A DNA stretch of 64,000 nucleotides from Anastrepha obliqua (Eukaryota; Arthropoda; Insecta; Diptera; Tephritidae). Below the pieces are notes generated by a model. The model saw nothing but the letters and a program-made list of their open reading frames with translations, was not told where the DNA came from and ran no database searches. Each line of letters starts with the position of its first letter. The first letter of the stretch is position 1. The DNA is taken from positions 80,453,601 through 80,517,600 of the forward strand of contig NC_072894.1 in NCBI RefSeq assembly GCF_027943255.1, in the 5' to 3' direction. Of this stretch, positions 1-10,319 are shown one piece after another. The position numbers and the translations under genes were made by a program.

Positions 1-2780
1 TGAATGTTGAACAATGACTATGAAGGATATAAAGGATGCGTGAAAAAGCTCCATTAGTAATGTAATAAATGTAATAATGTATGTTTTTAGAAGCTCTCTT
101 TTAGGTTCTTACAGTAATGAGTGATACCACCCTTACTGCATGAACTTTATAAGGAATGCTCCACATTTTATTTTGTATGCAAAAAACACCCAGCCCTGTT
201 AGCAAATAAATATCAAAGATCTACACAAATTTTGAGCCACTTTAAACTTGAAACTGATGAGCAATTTTGAAATTTTCGATGAGTTTTATAGAATTTAATT
301 TTTAAAATTTGCACGAAGTTTGAAACTTGGACTTACATGAGTTTTGTAGCAGAATAAACTTTATTTTCGTAAAAGCATTATTAAAACTAAATAACAAAAC
401 AAAGAAGCAAACAAACTAAAGAAAAAAATTAAGTAAAAAGTCGTCAAAACTTGTTAACAAGTACCTGCGCTGTTGTTTACAAATAAAAAAAAAACAAAGC
501 TCAAACCTTTTATTACAAAAATAAACAAAGATTTAAAAGGCTTCATGTGAAATAGTTTTTCCAGGAGACTGTTTTATGGAGGGTGATATAGGGGTCTTAT
601 TTTTTATCTTTTGTAAGTTCGATAAATTATCTACAGAGTGACGAAGCCGTTTATGAAAAAAAACTACGCAGGCACTTAAGATTTTTTTCTTCTGATTTCT
701 TATTTTGAAGTTGTGTCCAAAAATTATACAAATTTTATATTAAAAAAAATTAAATTAGCAAATCGAAAAAAGTCTACATCCCTCTGTATATAATGCTTGT
801 GTATGTGTGCCAATTTTTAGCTAATCTGTTGAAAACTGTTTGATTATCATGCCAACTGTTTTGAAAATTGTTGCTTCGGAAAAAAATGTAAAAGGATATA
901 AAAATGCTCTCTGCGCTCCACCGTTGTCCTCAAATAATCACAACTCCTTCATTTATTTGGATATTTTTTATTGGAGACATCTGGAAATATTTAAAAGAAT
1001 ATGCACTTTAAACTTGCGCAAAAAACAAGTACATTAACTCAGGATGGTCTTACTCCTTAAATGAAGTAGAAAATTCGCTTTACTTCGAAGAAGAAATTTA
1101 AATAATTCAATTTATATGAATTTTGTTTTCTGGCCATTCTTCAATTCCTCACCAATAAAATAAGTGCTCACATGCCGATTCAACTAGAATTGATCGACAC
1201 TTTAGACGGTTGGTTGCCTCTATCTTCGACTACCATTTTACCAGAATGGGATTGTTAGAAGCACCGCTTTTCTGCTACCTTTCGACACTGTATTGAATCG
1301 ATAAACAGCTGAATATTTTTTAGTCACCTGTTCCAACTTTTCGTGGTTGTAGGGCCGAATTCATCAAATTTTCTCGACTTGTATCTCCATTTTGGAATGC
1401 TGTAGTACCCAGCTGACTTCACCAAACGTAAAGCCTTCGACAGATATTTCTAATTCAACCTCTAAATCAGGGTATAGTAGAAATGTAGTATGAAATTCAT
1501 GATACCTCCAGCCCATCCTTTGTCACAGCTTTTTATGGGTGAACGAATAAATGGGTGAACGAATAGGTGCTCTAATAGACATTCCCACTGAGTAAACTGC
1601 TCTAAAATTCTATGATTCATATGTCAATTGATCGAAGAGTAGAAGCGAGCGATCTCAATGAGAACTTGCGGAACACGTATTGCAACAAAAATTGGTTATG
1701 TAGACATTTTACGAAAGTCAGGTGCCGTGCTTACTTTCAATGGTCGAAAAAACGAAGCTATTACAAAGAAAACTGTAATACATTTTGGAGAGTATAATGA
1801 AGAAAATATTAGTCGATAATATCCGGAAGGCTAAAGAAGTGAAAGCTAACAACTAAAAATAAAATTTTCCGTATTTTTTTTTATTGTTTTTGGTAACTAA
1901 AAAGAACTAAAGGTTCACTTGTAATTGTTAAGGTTTAATATTCTTAATTTTGCTTTCATTTGAAAATAAGTTTGGTTGATGCAACTTTCTCCATTCTTTT
2001 ATATTAAACGTTACTGAACTCATCCCTAAATCCATTAAAATGTTGTGCTTGCCGCATTATAATATTGCTTAAAGCTTAATGGTGCTAAGTAGTAATTTCT
2101 TTGAATTGCCAATAATTCCAACACAACATAAAATGTATGAAATATAGCTCGTTGCCGGAGAATGGGTTCATTATGGTGCCTTAAGGTGCCTTAACTATCG
2201 CCACAGCTAAGAGTCCACCTATCTAGGCACATGGCACACATACTTATGTATGTATGAACTTGGCGTCTTTGTAGAGGACAAATGCAAATTTATCAAATAA
2301 ATGCTCGCTTTTGTGGTTTCGTTAAATCAAGCGAATACAAATTGAAGAATAATGCAATACTCGTCAAGTGACGGACTAACTAAAAGACTTTGGCGCTATG
2401 CTGTGGTGAGGAATTGCCTTGTCCATGCCTGTGACAATGGAACGTGATGAAAATAAATGTTAGGCATTATTCGAATGTGTATCTGTGTACAAACATATAT
2501 GAAAGTTCATATGCACCGACATATAGTATGTATGAGCGCTATATCTTTGAGCCATTATATATGTATGTATGTATGTAGTATTTATATGTAAATCATATAA
2601 ATGTTTCGTTTTAGTGGTGCGGTCATTGGACGTTATGTTTGCGTTATACCTTATTTTGCGCACATTAATGTTGACATAAGGCATAATAACTATGTATGCA
2701 CGTATGCACCTATACTCGTATACACGTACATATGTACATAATCGTATGTATGTATACTTTCTTTGTGATACTTTGGTGAA
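1..2780. other. AT-rich DNA, no gene recognised
   Basis: No ORF here resembles a known protein on either strand. Short local tandem duplications are visible, such as an 18-bp unit (TGGGTGAACGAATAAA-like) twice near 1538-1575 and GGTGCCTTAA twice near 2177-2198. Near 2500-2760 there are many TATGTATG and ACATACAT microsatellite runs, which are common in dipteran non-coding DNA. Probably intronic or intergenic. Confidence 0.5.
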
Positions 2781-2817
2781 ACCGATAAATATTTATTTAC
2801 TCTCATTGCAGAGTGAA

Positions 2818-2910
2818 AACTTTTGTGCCAATTTAATTGAAAACGAAGATAAAGATTTTGCAAGCCAGATGTTGAGGGCAGAAGGTGCTTTGAAACAAGC
2901 TTTAATTTGA
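2818..2910 (+). CDS. Candidate terminal coding exon (unrecognised)
   Basis: A pyrimidine-rich tract ending CTCTCATTGCAG lies just before an open frame that reads SENFCANLIENEDKDF and continues to a stop at 2908-2910, with an AATAAA-like signal about 12 bases later. The peptide is acidic and then helical (SQMLRAEGALKQALI), unlike the low-complexity translations around it. Together the acceptor, frame, stop and polyadenylation-like hexamer suggest the last exon of a gene whose other exons are not seen. I do not recognise the family. Chance is a real alternative, because the ORF is only 31 codons after the acceptor. It could also be an alternative 3' exon of a gene extending upstream of the window. 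Confidence 0.25.
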   Translation, partial: NFCANLIENEDKDFASQMLRAEGALKQALI

Positions 2911-3109
2911 ATTAAGTTAAGAAATAAATGAAGATTTTAAATTATTATAAAAATTTTTCAAATAAAAGGCGTCTTCGATTCACCACTTCTCTGCTCGCTA
3001 TGCTTCAGCTGTGCTCACTTTACAAAAAATTTGTATGGGAAAGATTTTTAACTTGTTCACTCCTCTCGGTTTCTGCACCGTCCCATGAGATGTCGGTATC
3101 TGCTAGTTC

Positions 3110-4395
3110 GCGAAGCATCGACCTTCTCCAAGTGTTTTTTGGTCGACCGCGACCTCTGCTCCCTTAAGGGCTCCATTCCAGTGCCATTCTCGTGGTGCTA
3201 TCTGGTGGTTTTCTCAATGTGTGACCTATCAATCGCCACTGTCTGCGTGTGATTTGCATAAGGATGGGTTCCTCCACAGTGCGTAGTTACTGATGGTGTT
3301 TGGCCAGAATATTCTGCATATGATGGCGAGGCATTTATGCTGAAGGATTGTAGCCTCAGTGTGATGGTATTGGAGACCAGCCATGTTTCGCTTCCGTACA
3401 ACAATATTGCCTTTACGCATAAGCCGAATATTCGCAATTTAGTGCGCGTGGAGATTTCCGAACTCCCCCCATTTCGCCATTAATGCCGCCCTTGCTTTGT
3501 TTAGCCTGCAGTTGACATTTTTATCTGTTCCACCATCTGCCGTGATGATGCAGCTGAGGTAGCAAAAGCTTTCAACGAATTCCACGGGCATCCGTCAACC
3601 AATATCTGCCTTGCGTTATTGTGGTTAACTCACATGGCCTTGGTCTTGGCGATGTTGACCTCCAGTCCGACAGTGCGTCCCCGCGCGACTAGTTTTTCTG
3701 CCTTCGCTTGCATGCCAGAGAGTTTGTGAGAGAGGAGGCAGATGTCATCGGCGAAGTCCAGGTTCTCAAGGTGTCTGGTGAAACTCCATACGATGCCTTT
3801 TTTGTGAAGGGTCAGTTGGCTCATCACGTCATCAAGGACGATGGCGAAGAGAAGGGACGACAGGGGACAACCTTGCCTTACACCTGCGTTGGTAGTGAAT
3901 GGATCGGTGATATCGCCTTTGTGAAGCACTGTCAGTTCGCAGTTCTCGTAGAGAGCTGTGATGAGGCGGATTATCTAGGCGGGAACTCCCTTTCTGCTAA
4001 GTGCCAACCATATTGCGTCTCGTTTGATAGTGTCGAACGCCTTCTTAAAGTCTATGAACAGCATGTAGAGCGGGGAGCCCCACTCAACTGATTGTTCTAC
4101 TATAATCCGTAGTGTGTTGGCTTGGCTAACACAGGTTCGGTGAGGGCGAAAACCAGCTTGCTCATCTCTTAAGGAACGTTCAATATCTTTGAGCCTGCTT
4201 TGTATGATTACGGCTACAATTTTGTAGATGGTGTTAAGTAGGGTTATTCCTCACCAGTTGCCACAGTCACGCAGGTCGCCTTTCTTGGGCAGCTTCACTA
4301 TCATGCCTTTTGTCCAGGACGGAGGCAGCTTTTCATTGCTCTAGAAGGCGGTGATGTGGGGTTAAAGAATTTCTACTGATTTTTGCGGGTCGACT
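3110..4395 (-). mobile_element. Degenerate LINE (non-LTR retrotransposon) reverse transcriptase fragment
   Basis: On the - strand, pieces of a non-LTR reverse transcriptase can be followed in broken frames. From about 3929 down to 3630 there is GVRQGCPLSSLLFAIVLDD, then FADDICLLSH (the catalytic YxDD-type box with F for Y), then a conserved KTK end of the palm. From 3437 to 3198 come KAILLYGSETW and the thumb region. Near 3200-3120 there is a WRLIGHTLRKP-type segment and a GSRGRGRPKNTWRR C-terminus. Stops and frame changes separate all of these, so the copy is dead and 5'-truncated. The exact clade cannot be set by eye. The endonuclease is not seen. Confidence 0.8.
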
Positions 4396-4508
4396 ATTTT
4401 AGTTCAGGCTGTGTAACAAAGATATCGAGCAATCGATATAGAGTACCTTACAAAGCTCACTCATTCAATGCTGCCAACTCTCTTTTCTGATATTGAAAAA
4501 GTCTCATT

Positions 4509-4786
4509 AGGTCGCATTCATACTGGGCAACTTTTGTTGCTTCAACTCGTAACTTGTGAAAGAGGGGAGAAGAAGAGAAAAGGAGAGGGGAATCGAGTTG
4601 TTCGTACCCGGTCAACACGCTTGATGTTCGCATTCTTTTTAATGTTTTTGGTGGCTGTATACTAAAAACTAAAATAATTGCAAGAAGAGGAGTTGTCGTG
4701 TGTGAATACGAAGAAAGAATTTTAAATTTTGAGACAACAAGAGTTTCCTTGTATGAGCTAATACTCGCTGGTTGTACTAATACTCC
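4509..4786. repeat. Candidate MITE, copy 1, cut by the piggyBac insertion
   Basis: The left end AGGTCGCATTCATACTGGG...GTTGCTTCAAC resembles the inverted right end near 4741-4786 (TTTCCTTGTATGAGC...ACTAATACTCC). The same pair of ends occurs at 10103-10308. The right end stops exactly where the TTAA of the adjacent piggyBac begins, so the MITE, or its flank, was probably the target. Target duplications are not clear. The superfamily is unknown, hAT-like at best. Confidence 0.4.
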
Positions 4787-7170
4787 TTAACCCATTTTCG
4801 GCAGCTGGTCGATTTTTCGACCACCAACTTCGGACTCCAATATCTCAGAAACTAAATGTAAATTTATTGATCAGTTTTCACAAGTTTTAAATTTGGAATT
4901 TAGTTAATTTCCAGAGCATAATTTTTTAAGAAAAAAAGGTTCAGGGCAGATTTTTGTAAAAGAATGAAATTATCACTATTTTTACGTGTTTTTTGTGCAG
5001 ATGAAAAAATAATGAAAAACAAAAAAACAAATAATTGTTACTAATTTATTGTGAAGAGAAAAGATGAAATTAAGAGAATCAAAAAAGTAACATATCAATA
5101 TTGCAATAATTTTTACTGTTTCATGGACGTAAACTTTAGTGGTCGAGAAATCGACCGCTGGCCAGGAACTGTCATGTAGGATAGAACAAAATCTAGCAAT
5201 ATTTTTTTCTTATTGAAAGAGATGGAAGTGATTATCTTTGTGGTATAGGAAAGGTACTACCCCTTCAGGGAAAATCACTACTAGTGAACCAAAATTCTAG
5301 TTCAGCACTAGTACCTTACCTCCAAAATCGAACCTGTCCTATATTGGATGGTACGGGACTATTAGAAAATACCTACAAATCGAACTAGTTCTCATTCGTC
5401 TAATATCGAACTAGGGCGGAACTATCCTAAAAGGGATGCAGCGGTGGAATGTTGGCATTCCGCTAAGATTTTTAGTTCTAGAGTTTTTCGCTTGAGTAAA
5501 TCGGGTTTTGCCCGTCCCATATAGCGAAAACCCAGAGATTTTCAATACACAAGGACCGTAATAAATGTGGAAGCAATCAAATTGGAAGAAATGTTTTCTG
5601 AAATTGGTAAGCAATCAATCCTTTTTGTATACGTATATATAATTGCACTATTTTGTAGGCTCAAAATCCCCCTATGATCTCTTTACATTCTTTTTTGATC
5701 ACAAATATTACCACTTTCACAAATGAGTATGCAAACCAACACAATGCTCCAATTAACATCACGCCAATCGAAATACGTAGGTTTATTGGAATATTGTACC
5801 TATCGGGGTACCATACTTTGCCACACATTGACCACTACTGGTCTGTTCGACCGGACATGGGAATTCCAATTGTGAAGCAGGCTATGAGTCGTAATTGGTT
5901 TAAAAAAATTAAGCAGTTTTTCCATCTCGCTGACAACACGAATTTAAACGCAGCAGACCGTTTTGCGAAAGTTCGTCCTATTACTGACGCTCTCAACAAA
6001 AAGTTTATGTAGTTTGGAGTCTTTAGCCATAATCTCTCTATAGACGAACAGATGATTCCATACTTTGGACGCCACTCCTGCAAAATGTTTATCAAGGGAA
6101 AGCCAATCCGGTTTGGGTTGAAAACATGGTGCTTGTGATCTGAAAGTGGGTACTTATTTTCTAGTTCATTGTACGGGGGAGCAGCAACCCCTCACGATAA
6201 AACTATTGGTCTAGGCGCACAAACAGTCTTAGACTTGCTTGCCAATGTATCTGACCCCGAGTGCCACATCATTTTCTTTGATAATTTTTTTCTCTTCATA
6301 CCATCTAATGTGCCCTCTGAACGAACGTCGATTTTTTGCAACTGGTACTATTCGCGAAAATAGAATGGGCGATTCTCCTTAGAGAAATTTACAAAAAGAA
6401 ATACGAGGAACATTTGACCAACTACTTGATCATCAGCAAGAAATATTTACTGTTCGGTGGAATGATAATGCTGTAGTCAATGTTATAACTAATAACTCCA
6501 CAGTCAATCCAATTATTAGCACTAAAAGATATTGTTCGGAAGAAAAAACAAACTATCACTATCCCGCAGCCAAAAGCTATTCAAGAGTATAATCATGGCA
6601 TGGGTGGTGTGGATCTCCATGATAATGCGGTGGCAAAGTATAGAATAAAGTCACAACAGAATTATTGAATTACGACAAGGACGAGGACGAGTATGAAAAC
6701 GAACATGGAGATGAAGGTCCATCGAACCTTCCTCGGATCAATGAAAGGCATGAGAAGCATTGAAAACAAATTTTGGCGGTGTAAATTTTGCAAGAAACAT
6801 ACTATTTTTACTTGCAAAAAGTGCGATATTCATTTACATACATATGTACTATATGTTTTGATGATTATCATAAAAATTTGTAAGCTGACTTTTCTATCAA
6901 TAAAACAACAAAAAAATATTTGTATTTGAAATAAAATGAAATAAATTGACTTCGTGTGCTAAATTTTTTTCATAAATGTTGTATTTTTTTTTTTAATATA
7001 TTTGACGGTTTTTGGCCAGTGGTCGATTTTTCGACCAGTTCATATCTAAAACACCGATGGTCAGAATTTTTTTTTTTTTTAATTTTTCTTGATTATGGTC
7101 CTATAAGCACTGACTAAAAAGGAAATGGAAAAATTATGTCGAATTCTTGTAGCGGCCGAAGATGGGTTAA
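4787..7170 (+). mobile_element. piggyBac-type DNA transposon with TTAA target duplication
   Basis: TTAA occurs at 4787-4790 and again at 7167-7170. Immediately inside are inverted termini: CCCATTTTCGGCAGCT on the left, and on the right the reverse complement of CCCATCTTCGGCCGCT (14 of 16 identical). The element is 2376 bp between the TTAA sites. A 16-bp palindrome of the form GGTCGANNNNTCGACC occurs at 4807-4822, 5141-5156 and 7021-7036. The copies at 5141 and 7021 lie in opposite orientation with a shared GGCCAG(C/T) flank, forming subterminal inverted repeats. The interior carries a decayed transposase on the + strand. TTAA duplication, CCC-type ends and the transposase together make the superfamily call secure. 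Confidence 0.9.
5665..6860 (+). pseudogene. piggyBac transposase, inactivated
   Basis: This is the DDE_Tnp_1_7-type transposase that would cut and rejoin at TTAA. The N-terminal PYDLF motif (near 5670) and the next block (EIRRFIGILYLSGYHTLPH, about 5776-5832) are in different frames. NLSIDEQMIPYFGRH at 6031-6075 carries the first catalytic Asp (6043-6045). IIFFDNFF near 6271 carries the second (6280-6282). The YNHGMGGVDLHDN motif at 6588-6626 carries the third. A Cys/His cross-brace domain (CKFCKKHTIFTCKKCDIHLH) follows at about 6786-6845. Lesions: a frameshift near 5700, in-frame stops at 6010-6012, 6136-6138 and 6361-6363, and a further frame change before the zinc ribbon. All three catalytic Asp codons survive, but the gene cannot make a complete protein. 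A possible short intron (GTAAGC...TTGTAG, about 5607-5659) precedes the PYDLF block. Confidence 0.85.
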
Positions 7171-7870
7171 GTATAAGAAGGCTCTTTACAAGAAGACAAA
7201 GATTTCATGTATTCAAGTCGAAGGTGTGTAGAGTGGAATCAGCTAAACGGGATTGAAATGTTTTGAAACTTATGACGATCACGCTCTTATTAGATAGGCT
7301 GTATATATACACCATTACTAGTCAAAAGCAAAGTACTTTTGTGAGCAATGAATTCTATTTTTTTTACACATCGTTAAGTATATTATTTACTAGTATTTAT
7401 TAAAAATCTTATTTTTATGATATTTGCACCTTTTCTTTATATAAAACACATTTTTTATATAGAAGAAAAGTTCAGCACCTTAAGCAAAAAACAAAAAAAA
7501 AACGAAAATTGACCGAATTCAAGACTATGTTTGGGGCACTTGAAACACACTTTATTTTGTTAAAAGATAATGAGATATACAACTTAAAGGTTTACCCAAA
7601 ATTCTGATCAAAAAGTTGGATTTTCTGACGAAAATTTGATGAGTTTTTCTAAATCTCGTACATATTTTGATACTTTGGTTCATATGGCCTTTGTGAAATT
7701 TTTGACTTGAAATTAGTTTAAAAGCAACCAAATGTGAAAATTTAAAATCATAAGAGTGGTGCTTACTTTTCTTTCTTCATGAAAAATATGGAGCATTAGT
7801 TCATTTGAGTTGTTTATGGCATCAGAAAGCTTGGATTTTCTAAAAAAAAATAACGTACAACTGCTTAATG
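7171..7870. other. No recognisable gene
   Basis: AT-rich sequence with poly-A and poly-T runs. No domain-bearing ORF was seen on either strand. Confidence 0.4.
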
Positions 7871-7874
7871 ATTT

Positions 7875-8260
7875 CTGGTGTTGGTGTTGAATTTTTTAGA
7901 CAGCCACTACGTGGTTCATCTTCAACGCTTGTACGAGCATGCTAAAAACCTAAAATCCATCGTTGACTGTTGGATGTTAAGAAGCAGATTTGTTTAACTG
8001 TCACTATTTTAGATATGAGTTTATTTTGCTGATAAAACTGCCGAAGGAGAGAATTTTTCCATGAGACGATATTCGATTCATTCCATTGTAAAAAAATACA
8101 CTGGCATACGCCAACTTCAAATGCCTTGTAAACGCCTTATAAACAAAACAGAATTGACAGATCGAAATAAATTTTTTTGTGTATTCAAATGAAAAATGAG
8201 ATTTTAAAACGGCATTTAAAAATGTTCGACCTTTAGTTTTTAATTTTTATGGGGGCTCGT
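7875..8260 (-). mobile_element. Degenerate mariner-like repeat, copy A
   Basis: This stretch is collinear with 32755-33110. Shared blocks include GTGATTTCTGGTG, a TTCCATTGTAAA-like block, GCCAACTTCAAATG and GAATTGACAGATCG, followed by an A-rich segment. The order resembles the 5' part of the decayed mariner on the - strand near 24500-24640. No open frame of useful length remains. Mariner membership is inferred only from this loose resemblance. Confidence 0.35.
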
Positions 8261-8520
8261 TCAATGCAATGCATTACTAAATATGGTAACGTATGTTAGA
8301 ATATGTTAATGTACCCCCTACTTTGCTGGAATCAGAAATAGTTCTTGGTACTCTCATTACGCATTTCAGGATGCTTTTTTGCGGTTGCTCTTCCATATTT
8401 TCAGCTGTGGGGTTTTAATTTTGTTGAAGCAATATTTTAGTATTTTGATTTTCTTAATCTTCTTGTTTATTTTTACACAAATATGCATACAATTACATAG
8501 AAAAATATACTACAAAAATT

Positions 8521-8667
8521 ATGTCAAAGCGCAAATTTAAAAAAAAAAACAAGCGCGAAGTGCCAAATGGTGGAGAATCCGCAATAAATGACATCACACA
8601 ACTCAACACGTTTGCCGCACCCACCTCCGTTGAATTAAAGCACACAACAAGAACAAAAACAAAATGA
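8521..8667 (+). CDS. Candidate small ORF, 48 codons, polybasic N-terminus
   Basis: An ATG at 8521 opens a 48-codon frame ending in TGA at 8665-8667. The peptide starts MSKRKFKKKNKRE, a lysine/arginine cluster like a nuclear localisation signal, and then becomes a mixed, non-repetitive sequence (PNGGESAINDITQLNTFAAP) unlike the surrounding AT-rich translations. It could be a first coding exon or a microprotein. No clear GT donor or family match was recognised, and the lysine run comes partly from a poly-A tract, so chance is quite possible. Confidence 0.25.
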   Translation: MSKRKFKKKNKREVPNGGESAINDITQLNTFAAPTSVELKHTTRTKTK

Positions 8668-8669
8668 AA

Positions 8670-9930
8670 AGAAAAAAATTAAACAAAAAATAAATACTTA
8701 AACCACATAAAAATACCCAACTAATTCCTCCAATTACGCGGGGGTAATAAAATAACATGAAACGATACACCGAAGAAAAATACCCCGGCCACTGAAGCAT
8801 TGAGTGAGAATGAGTTCATTCTGAATTGACAAGATGTGTTTTCTATAATTTTTAATTCATGGTCACTGTTTTATAAATACAACAAATATATACATATGTA
8901 TGTATGAATATACAGAAATGTACAAAAACAAAATATAAAAATTAAGTACAGTGTGTCAGGCGCCGTAGCCTTAGAGGTACGCATATACCTGAATGCTATG
9001 CTTACATGTAAGTATAACATATTAGACATAGCATATACAGATGTATATACATAGAGGTGTGCGTAATAGGCGCGCAACAAAAAGTTAGTTTGGGAGGGTT
9101 TTGAATAAAATTCTAACAATGTTCTAAGAAAACAAAAAAGTATGGTGTTTTTTAATGAAGTAAGTAATAATTTTTGATTCACTTGGCCAAGGCCGCAGGG
9201 GAAAATATTAAGATAAAAAGTTGTTTTGGTTGTAAACTCCTATTTAATAATGTGTATGACCACCATTCTTCACGATTATTTAAAAAAATCGCTTTGGTAT
9301 AGAGTCGGAAAGTAATTTAGGGTTACTTAAAAAATCGTGGACTAACTTACTTTAATCGCAATAGGGGGTTTCCATCCCCGTTATTTGTGTGGATAGTATA
9401 TATACATAAGTACATATATACATACCTAAGCACAAACGAGTATGTACGCGCTCGTACACTGTGCATTTGAATTACAAAAATTTAGTTTTCTCCGCCATAA
9501 AGCCCTCTGGGTGGAAGTCAAAACATGCAAATTAATGAATGTGACAAGCAAGTCTAACCACCTTTAATGAACTGATTTTCGTACAGATACAAGTGTTCTT
9601 ACATACAATGCACTTGTATGTATAGGTATATGTATGTATGTATGTATGTTTTTTTATAATTCTTAAACAAAGTAAGACATGTTTGTATGCATTCATGTCG
9701 ATCGGCTGCCAGTGCTTTAAATGAGCTTCTCTCACAAGCCATGCGACACTTGAAATACGGCATATCTTCATTATGATTATTCTTATGTCATGTTGTTGAT
9801 CATCAACGAATCTGTGAAGCATCGTAGGTATAGGGTGATTTTATATAAAAAATAATTGTCTGCTATAAGTCAGCATCGACCAGCAGCTTCAATTACTTGC
9901 AATTTCTGGCATAAGGAAGCCACGTACATA
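8670..9930. other. No gene; microsatellite-rich DNA
   Basis: TATGTATG and ACATATAC runs occur at about 8888-8905, 9045-9060, 9400-9425 and 9630-9650. ORFs on either strand are low-complexity translations of these repeats. Nothing else is supported. Confidence 0.45.
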
Positions 9931-10102
9931 TTTGGAAAATAGGCGCCTTCTATGCGCGATTCTCTGTTCGCTCTGCTCACTCGACGAAAAATTTGCATAT
10001 GAGAGTAATAACAAAGTCATTGAGCAAAATTTGCCGCTAGCGAGTATGCTTATATCTCACTCACTATTTTCAATGCTCCTAACTCTCTTTCAAGGGAGTT
10101 GC

Positions 10103-10308
10103 ATTAGACCGCGTTCATACAGGGATACTTTTACTGCTTCAACATTGTGAATTCTCTTTTGTTATTGCCAATCGTATACACACATCTTGCTATTGTTAGT
10201 CTTTAGTCTACAGTCAACAAGACTATTGAGAAGAACTAGAATACAAAGGATGTTGACAGAGCACGAGTTGAAGCAACAAATCTTTCCTTGTATGAACACG
10301 GTCTTACT
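10103..10308. repeat. Candidate MITE, copy 2
   Basis: The left end TAGACCGCGTTCATACAGGG runs to CTGCTTCAAC. The right end is its imperfect reverse complement: GTTGAAGCAACAAATC, then CCTTGTATGAACACGGTCTTA. The roughly 45-bp inverted ends flank about 115 bp with no coding potential. The ends match copy 1 at 4509-4786. The preceding segment (CTCACTC...CAATGCTCCTAACTCTCTTT) also matches the DNA before copy 1, so the true boundary may lie further left. Confidence 0.5.
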
Positions 10309-10319
10309 AATCCTCAGTA

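Noticed and set aside
1612..1797. 61-codon + ORF with a LRKSGAVLTFNGRKNEA alternative frame
   Set aside because: The alternative frame looks slightly protein-like, but no family is recognised and no splice or repeat context supports it.
2560..2580. TATGTATG arrays as CRISPR or satellite arrays
   Set aside because: Short microsatellites without spacers, typical of dipteran non-coding DNA.
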